From contig JACZVU010000001.1 of NCBI GenBank assembly GCA_022572485.1, positions 1 to 52,305 of the forward strand: 52,305 nucleotides of DNA. Direction: 5' to 3'. Shown in pieces: positions 17,159 through 25,505 of the stretch. Both the position numbers and the translations under genes were made by a program. This DNA is from Myxococcales bacterium (GTDB lineage Bacteria > Myxococcota_A > UBA9160 > SMWR01). Every line of letters starts with the position of its first letter. Positions within the stretch are counted from its first letter, which is position 1. The notes under the pieces were generated by a model, which made no database searches, was not told the origin of the DNA, and saw nothing but the letters and a program-made list of their open reading frames with translations.

Positions 17159-18511
17159 TTGACAACCCGTGTAGACAAATTGCCCCACGTACCGCTCACC
17201 GGGGCAGATTGCTTCTTGCGCGCGTTCGATGACGAGATCCGACGCAAAGCCGGCGCGAATCACGTCTCCCAACTCGTGTTGCGCTTGGGGCCCGGGTTTG
17301 ATGTCGAGCTGTTTCAGAAACTGATCGATCAGATCGCGCACGCGCAGCCGATCGTGCGCGCCCCCATCGGCAGACGCTTCGCGGTCGGGGCGCCCGCCTA
17401 CCGCTTGAAAGCCGCCTCACGCTGCGCGAGGCCACGCATTCACGTCGTGGATGCGGATTCGCCTCCCGTGCCGGACTCGAAACTGCCCGATCTCTTTGCG
17501 AAACACCTCAACGAGCCGATGTCAGCCGGACGCGGCGAGCTGCTTCGCTTCGACATCGTTCGCTACGCGGGCGGTGCGGCTGGATCGGATCTGGCGGCGA
17601 GTTGGCTGCACATGCTTTTCGATGGATCCGGCAGCGAGATCTTCATCGGTTGGCTCGACGCGTGCTTCCGGGGCGCGAGCAGCCCCGAAGCGCTTCCCTG
17701 CCCGGATGAGCTCGCGCCCGCAGCCCCGCCGCACCAAACGCTTCGGGAGCGTGGAGATGGCGCGAGGGCGTGGCAGAGCTGGCTCAAGGGGTTCAACGCG
17801 CATCCTCCCCATTCCCTGGCCGGCCCGCTGCGTCGCACGCGCCAGGCACTCCACTACGCGCGACTGCAACTCTCGACCGAACAAACCGCGCGCACCGTCG
17901 AGGCCGCGAAGGAGCGCGCGGGTTTTCTCACCCCCACCCTCTTTTACCTCGCAGCCGCCATCCGTGCCCACCACGCGGTTTTCCGCGCACGCGGCACGGA
18001 TCCCGGAAGCTACGTCGTTCCCATGGCCGTCGATCTTCGCCCCAAAGGCGCTGCGAAAGCGATGTTTCGAACGCACGTGTCGCTCGTCTGGTTTCAGGCA
18101 CTGCCCGAAGATTTGGATGAGTTTGACCGGCTGATCGGGGTTCTCAAACAGCAGCGCCTCGCGGCGATCAAGACCGGTCAAGTCGAAAAAGCCGTTCACG
18201 CGATGGATTTCGCGCGCTTCGCTCCCAAACGCCTCTACGCCCACATGTCGCGCAGCAGTTTTCGTGGCGAACTCTGTTCGTTCTTCTTTGCCTTCACGGG
18301 CGATTTTCTCGCGGGCGTCGATCATTTCCTCGGTGCAGAGATCCGCGATGGCTTTCACGTTGCGCCGGTTCCGCCATCGCCGGGAAGTTGCGTGGCGGTG
18401 AGCTTGCGTGGTGGCAGGCTCAGCGCCACGCACACCTATCAAACCGGAGTCTTCTCTGCGCTCGAACTCGAGATCTTCCGCGAACAGTTTCACAGCGACC
18501 TTCAGGGTTGA
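17159..18511 (+). CDS. Condensation-fold acyltransferase (NRPS C-domain/CAT superfamily)
   Basis: A 450-residue stand-alone protein of the chloramphenicol acetyltransferase/NRPS condensation superfamily. The catalytic HxxxDG motif is in SWLHMLFDG (H151, D155, G156). C-terminal parts contain SFFFAFTGDF and a final beta-rich segment as in the superfamily. It would catalyse ester or amide formation between a carrier-bound acyl group and an alcohol or amine acceptor. The TTG at 17159, 4 bp after the ACP stop, is the only start that gives the full fold. Coupling to ACP 2 suggests that ACP delivers the acyl group. This family is not a regular member of aryl polyene clusters. Confidence 0.72.
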   Translation: MTTRVDKLPHVPLTGADCFLRAFDDEIRRKAGANHVSQLVLRLGPGFDVELFQKLIDQIAHAQPIVRAPIGRRFAVGAPAYRLKAASRCARPRIHVVDADSPPVPDSKLPDLFAKHLNEPMSAGRGELLRFDIVRYAGGAAGSDLAASWLHMLFDGSGSEIFIGWLDACFRGASSPEALPCPDELAPAAPPHQTLRERGDGARAWQSWLKGFNAHPPHSLAGPLRRTRQALHYARLQLSTEQTARTVEAAKERAGFLTPTLFYLAAAIRAHHAVFRARGTDPGSYVVPMAVDLRPKGAAKAMFRTHVSLVWFQALPEDLDEFDRLIGVLKQQRLAAIKTGQVEKAVHAMDFARFAPKRLYAHMSRSSFRGELCSFFFAFTGDFLAGVDHFLGAEIRDGFHVAPVPPSPGSCVAVSLRGGRLSATHTYQTGVFSALELEIFREQFHSDLQG

Positions 18512-18515
18512 CGCG

Positions 18516-19820
18516 ATGTCTTCGTCGGAGAATTTCGACGTGGTCGTAGTGGGCGGGGGATCGGCGGGAGTCGCGGCGGCGGTTTCCGCCGCCGAACTCG
18601 GTTCTCATACGCTCCTGCTCGAACGCGGGAGGTTTCTCGGCGGAAACGTTGCGCACGCGTTCGTCCACACGATCTGCGGTCTCTTCCGGGCCGCGAACGA
18701 AGGGCATGCGCTCGTCTTGAATCCCGGAATGCCAAGCCGCCTAGCTGCCGGACTGCAAGCAGCAGGAGTGGCAGGTGAGGTCGAACGTGCCGGGCTCGTC
18801 TACGTGCTGCCCATCGAGCCCCCACGCTATGCGGTTTTCCTCGCGGAGCTTTGCGATCGGACACCCGGACTCGAAGTGCGAACTGAATCCGAGCTGATCG
18901 AAGTGGAGTATACCGAGGCGAGCGAGCGATGTTGGACATTGCGCGCCCGCAATCGGAAACGCAGCGTGAGCAAAGCCACGACCGGGTGTTTGGTGGACAC
19001 CAGTGGCGATGCCAACGCGGCAGCGCTGGCCGGAGCGTTGGTCGAAGCGGCGGCGCCCGAAGAAATCCAACTGCCTTCGTTCATCTTTCGGATGGGAGGC
19101 GTTGAGCGCTCCGAGTGTGTTGGATTTGCGAAACTCCGCCTCACCTACGTGGTGGCCGGGGCCGTTGCGCACGGCGATCTTCCAGCGGGTTGCGAATCCG
19201 TGCTGGTGCGCCCGGGCCTGGAACCCGGCGAGGTCTACGTCACACTGAATGTGCCACGATCGACCGATATCCCGCACGCACTGCTGGACGAAGATCGGCT
19301 CGCGTCGTTGACGGAGCGCGCCCGCGAGGATGCCGAGCGGATTGCGGAATTTCTGAGCCGAACGCGGCCGGCTTTTAAGAAGAGTCGGATCTCCGCCTCG
19401 CCCGAGCGCATCGGCGTGCGCGAAACCCGACGTGTCCTGGGTCTGCGCGAAATCCAGGGCGACGACGTCTTGTCGGGCCGTTCGGATCCAGATGAGGTTG
19501 CACGCTCGAGCTGGCCGGTCGAACTCTGGCACGATCACCGGCGCGCGCATTTCGAGTACCCCGAGGGCGCCTGTTCGATTCCCCTGCGTTCGCTCGTAAG
19601 TCGTTCCCATCCGCATCTGGGGATGGCGGGGCGCTGTCTATCGGCCAGCCACGAGGCGCTGGGTGCGCTGCGGGTGATCGGGACGGCCCTGGCGACTGGG
19701 GAGGCGATCGGTGTTGCGGCGGCGCTCGCCGCCAATGCTGGCAGCTCGCTCGATGCGATTGCGGCGGGTAACGTGCGGCATCACATTCTCGAGCGAGCAG
19801 ATCGGGAGATCGCGCTGTGA
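18516..19820 (+). CDS. FAD-dependent oxidoreductase
   Basis: A 434-residue flavoprotein with an N-terminal VVVGGGSAG motif (G13-G18) and a LLLERGRFLGGN continuation typical of the FAD_oxidored (PF12831) group. A C-terminal GRCLSASHEALGALRV segment matches the FAD-binding closing motif of that group. The substrate is unknown. Setting within the ACP 2 run suggests tailoring of a carrier-bound intermediate or of the starter unit. ATG 18516 is 4 bp after the condensation-fold gene stop. The stop overlaps the following ligase start (GTGA). Confidence 0.75.
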   Translation: MSSSENFDVVVVGGGSAGVAAAVSAAELGSHTLLLERGRFLGGNVAHAFVHTICGLFRAANEGHALVLNPGMPSRLAAGLQAAGVAGEVERAGLVYVLPIEPPRYAVFLAELCDRTPGLEVRTESELIEVEYTEASERCWTLRARNRKRSVSKATTGCLVDTSGDANAAALAGALVEAAAPEEIQLPSFIFRMGGVERSECVGFAKLRLTYVVAGAVAHGDLPAGCESVLVRPGLEPGEVYVTLNVPRSTDIPHALLDEDRLASLTERAREDAERIAEFLSRTRPAFKKSRISASPERIGVRETRRVLGLREIQGDDVLSGRSDPDEVARSSWPVELWHDHRRAHFEYPEGACSIPLRSLVSRSHPHLGMAGRCLSASHEALGALRVIGTALATGEAIGVAAALAANAGSSLDAIAAGNVRHHILERADREIAL

Positions 19821-21283
19821 CCATCGTCGATTTGATTCGTGAACGTGCGGCCGAGAATCCCGCACAGCCCGCGCTCGTTTCCAATGGCCGTGTCGAAAAA
19901 CCGAATCGCGCGAACGAGGTTGTCAGTTACGCGGAGCTCGTCGGAAACTTCGACGCAATCGCCAAGCGCTTGCGCGCCGAGGGTCTCGAACCCGGTGATC
20001 GATGCGGTTTGCTCGCCCGCTCGGGGCGCCGCTTCGTTGAACTCGCGCTCGGAATCCTGGCCGCCGATGGCTGCCTCGTGCCGATCCCGGACGACCATCG
20101 CGGCGCGATCTTCGACACCTTCACCCGTCGCGCGTATCTCCACCGGGTCGTCTTGGATGAAAACGGCGAATTCGAACACAGAGCGTTTCCGGGTGTCGAT
20201 GCCGTCGACGGATCTGGAGACGAAGACTATCGCGCGCTTCGCCCCGCCTACTTGCGTTTTACCTCGGGTACCACGAATCGCCTCAAGGGTGTGATTATTG
20301 GCCACGACGCGATTCTCGATCGGCTGGAAGCCGCCAATCGCGCTCTCGGCGTGACTCCTGCGGATCGCATTCTCTGTCTCCTATCGATGGCGCATCACTT
20401 CGTGGTGTCGATTTTGCTCTATCTCAAAAATGGTGCGACGATTTTGCTCCCCTCCAGCCCGCTCGCACGGGAAGTGCTCGAATTTGCGCGACAAGAGGCC
20501 CCGACGATCGTTTACGCATCGCCTCACCACTACAAGCTTCTCGCGAAGGATGCGTCCGGGATTCGCTTCGAATCACTTCGTCTGGCGATTTCAACCGCCG
20601 AGGGATTGCGTGGAGAAATCGCGGAATCCTTCGCGAATCGCTTCGGCCATCCACTCGTCCAGGCGCTGGGAATCATCGAGGTTGGGCTTCCCGTGGTGAA
20701 TCTCCTTTCTGCTGACTCAAAGCCGCAATCGCTTGGGCGGCCGTTGCCCGGATATGAGGTCTGGCTGCGTGGAGAAGACGGTCAAGCCATTGAGGGGCCG
20801 GGGTCGCCGGACCGAACCGGCGAGATCTGTATTCGCGGTCCCGGAATGCTCGCCGCCTACCTCGATCCGTGGACTCCGCGATCCGAAATCCTTGTGCCCG
20901 ACGGGTTTCGCACGGGCGACCAGGGCTGGTTCGACTCGGACGGTGACCTTCACCTCGCCGGGCGGCGGGTCAACCGCATCTGCATGGCCGGGATGAAGTT
21001 CTTTGGCGAAGAAGTCGAGGCCGTTCTCGATTCCCATCCAAAGATTCGAGAGAGCCGCGTATTCGCGATCGAACACACCCATCTTGGCGAGATTCCCTGT
21101 GCAGAAATATCGCTCGTCGACGCCGCGCACCCGCCCGAGCGATCCGAACTCGCGAGGCACTGTCGTGAACAGCTCCCCGCCTACAAGGTTCCGCGGGAGT
21201 TTCGGGTCGTCGAAGCGCTCAAGCGCACGTCGAGCGGAAAGATTCAGAGGCGTGGAAGCCAGCGGCCGGACGTCTCGCAGTAG
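19817..21283 (+). CDS. AMP-dependent acyl-CoA/acyl-ACP ligase
   Basis: A 488-residue member of the ANL adenylating superfamily. The phosphate-binding motif is FTSGTTNRLKG (148-158), the TGD-type motif (RTGDQGWFD) is present, and the C-terminal catalytic lysine lies in SSGKIQR. It activates a carboxylic acid as an adenylate and passes it to CoA or an ACP thiol. Likely substrates are the arylacrylate starter or a fatty acid for ACP 2. It is the last gene of the plus-strand run and its 3' end overlaps the convergent methyltransferase by 40 bp. The other ligase, at 28473, is fused to a dehydratase. Confidence 0.85.
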   Translation: MTIVDLIRERAAENPAQPALVSNGRVEKPNRANEVVSYAELVGNFDAIAKRLRAEGLEPGDRCGLLARSGRRFVELALGILAADGCLVPIPDDHRGAIFDTFTRRAYLHRVVLDENGEFEHRAFPGVDAVDGSGDEDYRALRPAYLRFTSGTTNRLKGVIIGHDAILDRLEAANRALGVTPADRILCLLSMAHHFVVSILLYLKNGATILLPSSPLAREVLEFARQEAPTIVYASPHHYKLLAKDASGIRFESLRLAISTAEGLRGEIAESFANRFGHPLVQALGIIEVGLPVVNLLSADSKPQSLGRPLPGYEVWLRGEDGQAIEGPGSPDRTGEICIRGPGMLAAYLDPWTPRSEILVPDGFRTGDQGWFDSDGDLHLAGRRVNRICMAGMKFFGEEVEAVLDSHPKIRESRVFAIEHTHLGEIPCAEISLVDAAHPPERSELARHCREQLPAYKVPREFRVVEALKRTSSGKIQRRGSQRPDVSQ

Positions 21284-21762
21284 CGCTCATACGGGGCGCC
21301 AAAGCGCGCGCGTAGCTTCGGTTCCTCGACCAGCACCACGTAGCTGTGGAGCAGCAGTGCGAACCCCGCTGTGTAGGCGAGCAAAATCCAGGAGCGGTAG
21401 AGGATCGCTTCGCCCAATGCGATCGCGATGTAGGCCGCGTACATCGGATTGCGCACGCGCCCGTAGAGACCCTTTGCGACGAGTGTCTTGGGAGGGGCGA
21501 GCGGCACGGGCGTTCCTCTGCCCTGCTTCACGAACCGCGTAATCTGACTCACGAGGATGAGATGGGCCGCCGCGATGAGCGCGAACCCGATGGGTCGGTT
21601 GGCGCCCGGAGGCGGGATCGGGCCGGCACCGGATAGATGGAGCAGAGCACCTGGGAACGCAACGAAGAACCAGATCGCGAACCAGATGCTGCCCAAAAGC
21701 GAGCGTATGGCCAGCGTGAAGCTCGAGCACGCGTGCGTTTGCTGCGCGCTCGGGTCTTTCAC
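21244..21762 (-). CDS. ICMT/PEMT-type membrane methyltransferase
   Basis: A 172-residue integral membrane protein of the isoprenylcysteine carboxyl methyltransferase/phospholipid methyltransferase type. Hallmarks are GLYGRVRNPMY and EEPKLRARFGAPYERY near the C-terminus, preceded by three to four helices. It transfers a methyl group from SAM to a lipidic substrate; O-methylation of the aryl ring or a carboxyl of the polyene is plausible. GTG 21762 is chosen over an ATG 16 codons upstream because GAGGAG lies 8 nt before it and it overlaps the DUF3261 gene stop as GTGA. Overlaps the convergent ligase by 40 bp. Confidence 0.78.
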   Translation of the reverse strand: MKDPSAQQTHACSSFTLAIRSLLGSIWFAIWFFVAFPGALLHLSGAGPIPPPGANRPIGFALIAAAHLILVSQITRFVKQGRGTPVPLAPPKTLVAKGLYGRVRNPMYAAYIAIALGEAILYRSWILLAYTAGFALLLHSYVVLVEEPKLRARFGAPYERYCETSGRWLPRL

Positions 21763-22253
21763 AGCAGTGGCTCCTCGCTCAACGTCTCGAAGTGGATCGA
21801 GTAGTGACAACCCGCGTTGTCGAAGATGGTCTGGTCGAGGTCTACCGTCGGCGCGTTAGGCACTGGAAAACGAAGCCGGTGCAGATCGCGAAGCACATTG
21901 AGCGGCGGGATCGGGAGCACTGCGCTTGGCAGCGCGTCTACATGGGTTTCAATCCCCGTCTGAATCACGGTGAACAGCTTCGCACCCAATGGGCTGAGTC
22001 CGATGAGCACGAGTTCGCGCCCTTTTTTTTGGACGATCAGTTCAAATGGAAAATTTACGTCTTTGGCTGACACGGTTACGAGATGGCGGACCGTAAAGTC
22101 ACCCAGGATTTCATCGGTGGAGCGGATCTCCGCAGGGCAGTCGCCAATCGAACGTGGCGCGTGGGGAAACCCGCTGCAGGCCGACGCAAAGAAAATCAGG
22201 ATCGAGGCTGCGAGCAGTCTGGTCTCAAATCTGTTTCGGTTGCCGCTATTCAT
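21759..22253 (-). CDS. DUF3261 lipoprotein, LolB-like role proposed
   Basis: A 164-residue lipoprotein with a signal peptide and lipobox FASACSG (Cys26). The rest is a beta-rich domain with spaced hydrophobic residues that matches the DUF3261 proteins found in aryl polyene clusters. Next to a LolA-like protein and an MMPL exporter, it likely acts as an outer-membrane receptor that inserts the product, as LolB does for lipoproteins. That role is inferred from context. Start overlaps the MMPL gene stop by 8 bp. Confidence 0.75.
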   Translation of the reverse strand: MNSGNRNRFETRLLAASILIFFASACSGFPHAPRSIGDCPAEIRSTDEILGDFTVRHLVTVSAKDVNFPFELIVQKKGRELVLIGLSPLGAKLFTVIQTGIETHVDALPSAVLPIPPLNVLRDLHRLRFPVPNAPTVDLDQTIFDNAGCHYSIHFETLSEEPLL

Positions 22254-24615
22254 CGCTGCGCTCTGCGGTTCGTCCGAGCCGCATCGAGACGAGAATAACG
22301 GGCGCGAGCAGATAGCAGAGCAGGATGCCCAGTCCGGTCATCATTCCAATCGCACGCAACGCAGGCTGTGATGAAAGGGCGAGGGTGCCGAACACGAAGG
22401 CCGTCGTGAGGCACGACATCAGTAGGCTCAACATCGTCGCCCCGAGGGCTTCGCGGTCCCCCGCGCTATCGACGAGGAAGACGCCGTAGTCGACGCCCAT
22501 GCCCATCACCATGATCAGGCTCATCGCATGAAGCAAATTGGCCCGCATGCCCAGTAGGGCAAGGATCGAAAGCAGCAGAGCGGCGACGATGACCGAAGGA
22601 AGAAATGCCGCGAGAATTGGACGCCAGCGGCGATAGCGAAGCGCGAGGATGCAGAAGACCAGGATCGCGCCCACTCCGATCTGTTGCAGTGTCACGACGC
22701 GGAACTCGCGGTAGATGTCGTCTACGAAGTGTCCCTGATCGAGCAGGTGCACGCCGTCGAGCGCTTCGAGGCGCTCGCGCAGGGCCTCGGGCGACCGCAA
22801 CCCGCGCAGATAAGTGACGACCGCGATCTCGTCTCCGAGGGGGAAGACGAACGGAGCCAGGAGGTCGGCGAGAGAGCTCGCTTCGAGGTCGGCAAGCGTA
22901 AGCTGCGGCGGGGGAGGGGTGGCGAGCGTTTCGCGAAATTCTCGGAACGCGCCTGGTCGGAACCCTTCTGCGGCGAAGGCTGCGTCGAGCCGGTCGTAGA
23001 GAGTTGGGTCCGCGGATAGGAGCTCCCAATTGCGCCGTTGGAGTTCCTCGGACCAAAGTAGGTTGTGCAGAGAGCGGCTTCCTTCGAGTTCACCCGCTTC
23101 GGTCGCGCGCTGGATCCGCCGGTCGATCCGATCGTTGAGCGAAATCGCGCTCGCAGTGTCCGGTGCCAAGCCGATCGCGAAGCGGTTCGAGTCCAGGCTC
23201 GAGACCCGCTCCCGAACACGCTGGCTTTCGTCGATCAGGGCTTCGGGGAAATTTGTGAGCTCCGACATATCGTCGATCCACTCCAGCTTCGTCAGCGCGA
23301 TTGCCGCCGCTGGGAGCAGGAGAATCGGAGCGAAGAGCAACGCGCGCGGCGCCCGCTCGAGTTCGGAGAGGCGTCGGCAGAGCCATGCGGCCGCTACCGA
23401 TGAACGATTCGGAAGCGGGGGAGCAAACGGCATCAGGGCTGGGAGCAAGGTCAAGCTCGCGAGCAGTGCCGTCCCGACACCCACCGCCGCGAACAGGCTC
23501 ATCTCGCGAAACGCGGGAAACGCCGTAACCGCGAGGCCGCCGAAACTCGCGATCGTCGTGGCGGCGCCGAGGGTGAGGCTCGGCCGGATCCGTCGCATTG
23601 TGGTCGAAGGCGTTTCGCCCGAAGTCGAAAGCCGATTGTGGATCAACAGGTGGTTCGAGTAATCGATCGCGATGCCCATCAGGGAAGCCCCAAACGCCAT
23701 CGTGAGCCCATCGAGGTTCCCGAGGACCGCGAGGCCGCACGCGGTTGCCGTGAGGATGCCTGCGAGCGGCGGCACGGAGACGATCAAGAACGCGCGCCAG
23801 CCGCCAATGAAGAAGAAGAAGAGCGCCGCCACTCCAAGAAAGGAGCAGGCCCCAATCGCGTAGACGTCGCGTTTCACGCTCTGCTCGGCGGCGGTCGCAA
23901 AGCGATTTGCGCCGCTCGATTCGAGTCGCAGATTTCCACCACGGCGCTTTGCGATGGCCGCAAAAGAAGCGTCGAGCCTTGCGAGAAAGCGCATTTGCGC
24001 TCCCGAATCGAACGCGGATGCGCGGGTGCTCAACATCGTGATCGCGTAGTTCCCCTCCGGGATTGCGAAGTGTCCGTCGATCACCTCGATGGAGGATTCG
24101 CTCATGCGGAGCCTCTCGGCAATTGCGAGAAAACTACCGAGCGGGTCGGCCGGTGCGAGCTTCGCCAGAAGATCCGAAAGCGGTGAGGCGAGCTCAGCCT
24201 TCAGTGCCCGGGCGCGTTTGCGCAGCGCGCGGTCGTCGAGCAGCGCGGGAATTTCGCGATCGGGATCGTCCGACAAGAAGAACAGGCGCCGAGGAAAGTA
24301 GAGTTCGAAGATGTCCTCGAATTGCGTTGAATCGATTCCGGAGCGCACCCACGCCACTTCCGAATCGCCGCGCAGGATTTCCGCGAGTTCGCGGGCTGCC
24401 GCGATCGAATTTTCCATCGTCGAAGACTCGATGGAAAGCACCATGGTTCGGGTGAACGCGGAATCCGCGAGGTGGCTCGAGATTTCGGCCAGCTTCGATC
24501 GGTTGCTGTCGGGCATGAAGTGCTGCAGGTTCGTTCCGAGCCGCAGATTCAGCGCACAATAGACGATCATGAGGATCGCCGATCCGATGACGGCAATCGC
24601 CGCTCGGCGGCTCAC
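22246..24615 (-). CDS. MMPL/RND-family exporter
   Basis: A 789-residue inner-membrane transporter with the classic duplicated RND layout: a first helix, a large periplasmic loop, five helices, a second loop and five helices. The proton-relay GxxxDY motif appears twice, in GIAIDY near residue 318 and in GMGVDY near residue 708. RND/MMPL exporters of this type in aryl polyene clusters are thought to move the lipid-linked pigment out of the inner membrane. It lies between the LolA-like and DUF3261 genes with overlaps of 4 and 8 bp, so the three form one translation unit. Confidence 0.9.
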   Translation of the reverse strand: MSRRAAIAVIGSAILMIVYCALNLRLGTNLQHFMPDSNRSKLAEISSHLADSAFTRTMVLSIESSTMENSIAAARELAEILRGDSEVAWVRSGIDSTQFEDIFELYFPRRLFFLSDDPDREIPALLDDRALRKRARALKAELASPLSDLLAKLAPADPLGSFLAIAERLRMSESSIEVIDGHFAIPEGNYAITMLSTRASAFDSGAQMRFLARLDASFAAIAKRRGGNLRLESSGANRFATAAEQSVKRDVYAIGACSFLGVAALFFFFIGGWRAFLIVSVPPLAGILTATACGLAVLGNLDGLTMAFGASLMGIAIDYSNHLLIHNRLSTSGETPSTTMRRIRPSLTLGAATTIASFGGLAVTAFPAFREMSLFAAVGVGTALLASLTLLPALMPFAPPLPNRSSVAAAWLCRRLSELERAPRALLFAPILLLPAAAIALTKLEWIDDMSELTNFPEALIDESQRVRERVSSLDSNRFAIGLAPDTASAISLNDRIDRRIQRATEAGELEGSRSLHNLLWSEELQRRNWELLSADPTLYDRLDAAFAAEGFRPGAFREFRETLATPPPPQLTLADLEASSLADLLAPFVFPLGDEIAVVTYLRGLRSPEALRERLEALDGVHLLDQGHFVDDIYREFRVVTLQQIGVGAILVFCILALRYRRWRPILAAFLPSVIVAALLLSILALLGMRANLLHAMSLIMVMGMGVDYGVFLVDSAGDREALGATMLSLLMSCLTTAFVFGTLALSSQPALRAIGMMTGLGILLCYLLAPVILVSMRLGRTAERSDE

Positions 24616-25277
24616 CGAGTGGTTACGGTCGCGGGCACGATCCCCTTGACGAAGAGGTCTTCGAGTTGATCGTCCGTGAAGGGGTAGTCGGTGTCGATGA
24701 CATCGAACGTAGTAGCCGTGCGGTCGCCGTCCCAGCTTTGCATCACGATTTCGCGGATCCCCTTTCGGTCTCCGCGCAGCGCGATTTCCTTTACGAGCCT
24801 GCGAAGGGGCGATCCGCGAGGTTCGAGGGTCAGAGACCAGTTTTTGCCTTCAGTGCTGAAATTCGTGTAATAGAGATTCTGAAGTTTTGGGAGGTCTCCG
24901 TTGAACAGTACGATGAAGTTGTCGATGAAGGTTCGCGCCATCGGGTTTCCCGATAGGTCGAATTTCGCGCCATCGCCCTGCTGGAATCGAAGCTTATCGC
25001 CATCGATGATCAGCGCCGACGGCTCGGGCTCCAACGTGAAGCGTGCGAGCCGGTTTGGCGGAACGAAGTAGATCTGTCCGCTGCTTTCGAGCGGTTTCAC
25101 GAGGAGCGCGATCTGCTTCTGCTCGTGGAAATCTGCAATCACGCCGGACGTCGTCGCCATGCCGTCCATGAGTTCCGCGAGGCTGAACGCAGCCGATTCG
25201 TCAGGCTCCCCCGCATAGGCGGCGATCGCGAGCAACGTGGCTGCGAGGCTGCTCGAGCAGGCGGCGCTGAATCTCAT
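24612..25277 (-). CDS. LolA-like outer-membrane carrier protein
   Basis: A 221-residue periplasmic protein with a signal peptide (start to about residue 22, ending AYA). The remainder has the LolA-type half-barrel pattern: GVIADFHEQKQI, SSGQIYFVPPNRLARF, and a later DGDKLRFQQ segment. It would ferry the hydrophobic product across the periplasm. The housekeeping LolA is normally found elsewhere, so this is presumed to be a dedicated cluster copy. Its start lies inside the 3' part of the truncated thioesterase frame. Confidence 0.86.
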   Translation of the reverse strand: MRFSAACSSSLAATLLAIAAYAGEPDESAAFSLAELMDGMATTSGVIADFHEQKQIALLVKPLESSGQIYFVPPNRLARFTLEPEPSALIIDGDKLRFQQGDGAKFDLSGNPMARTFIDNFIVLFNGDLPKLQNLYYTNFSTEGKNWSLTLEPRGSPLRRLVKEIALRGDRKGIREIVMQSWDGDRTATTFDVIDTDYPFTDDQLEDLFVKGIVPATVTTR

Positions 25278-25497
25278 CGGGAGTTTCCAAGAGCAGATTT
25301 TGTTGGAAATCCGCAGTGGCGAGAATCGTATGCGCTCGCGCCGCTCGCCGACCGTGGTTCAGATTCGTGATCTCGTAGTGAAGCGAAATGCAGTGTTGGG
25401 TGTCTTGGATCCACGTCGCGGTGCGCATGCGGCCCGTGTAGAAGAGAGGCAACGCGTAGCGGTACGGGCAGTTTTGCGCGGGTCTTGCGCAGGCGTT
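25201..25497 (-). pseudogene. Truncated hotdog thioesterase (C-terminal half)
   Basis: The frame is open from a TGA at 25498-25500 down to 25201. It encodes CPYRYALPLFYTGRMRT and then TWIQDTQHCISLHYEI followed by LATAD. These match the second half of 4-hydroxybenzoyl-CoA-type thioesterases that occur in aryl polyene clusters. The first half, with the catalytic Asp/DxxGHVNN region, is absent, and the space up to the ammonia lyase stop at 25506 is only 8 bp. Only TTG 25452 or similar rare starts are available. A frame with ATG 25501 gives no thioesterase-like protein. It is probably a deletion remnant. Overlaps the LolA-like start by 77 bp. Confidence 0.62.
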
Positions 25498-25505
25498 TCA
25501 TCTCG

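Noticed and set aside
18408..18515. Earlier start for the FAD oxidoreductase
   Set aside because: The frame is open upstream but overlaps the end of the condensation-fold gene; ATG 18516 begins right before the Rossmann strand.
25274..25501. An ATG-started protein in another frame over the truncated thioesterase
   Set aside because: It gives a His/Arg-rich product with no family match, while the adjacent frame has clear thioesterase C-terminal sequence.
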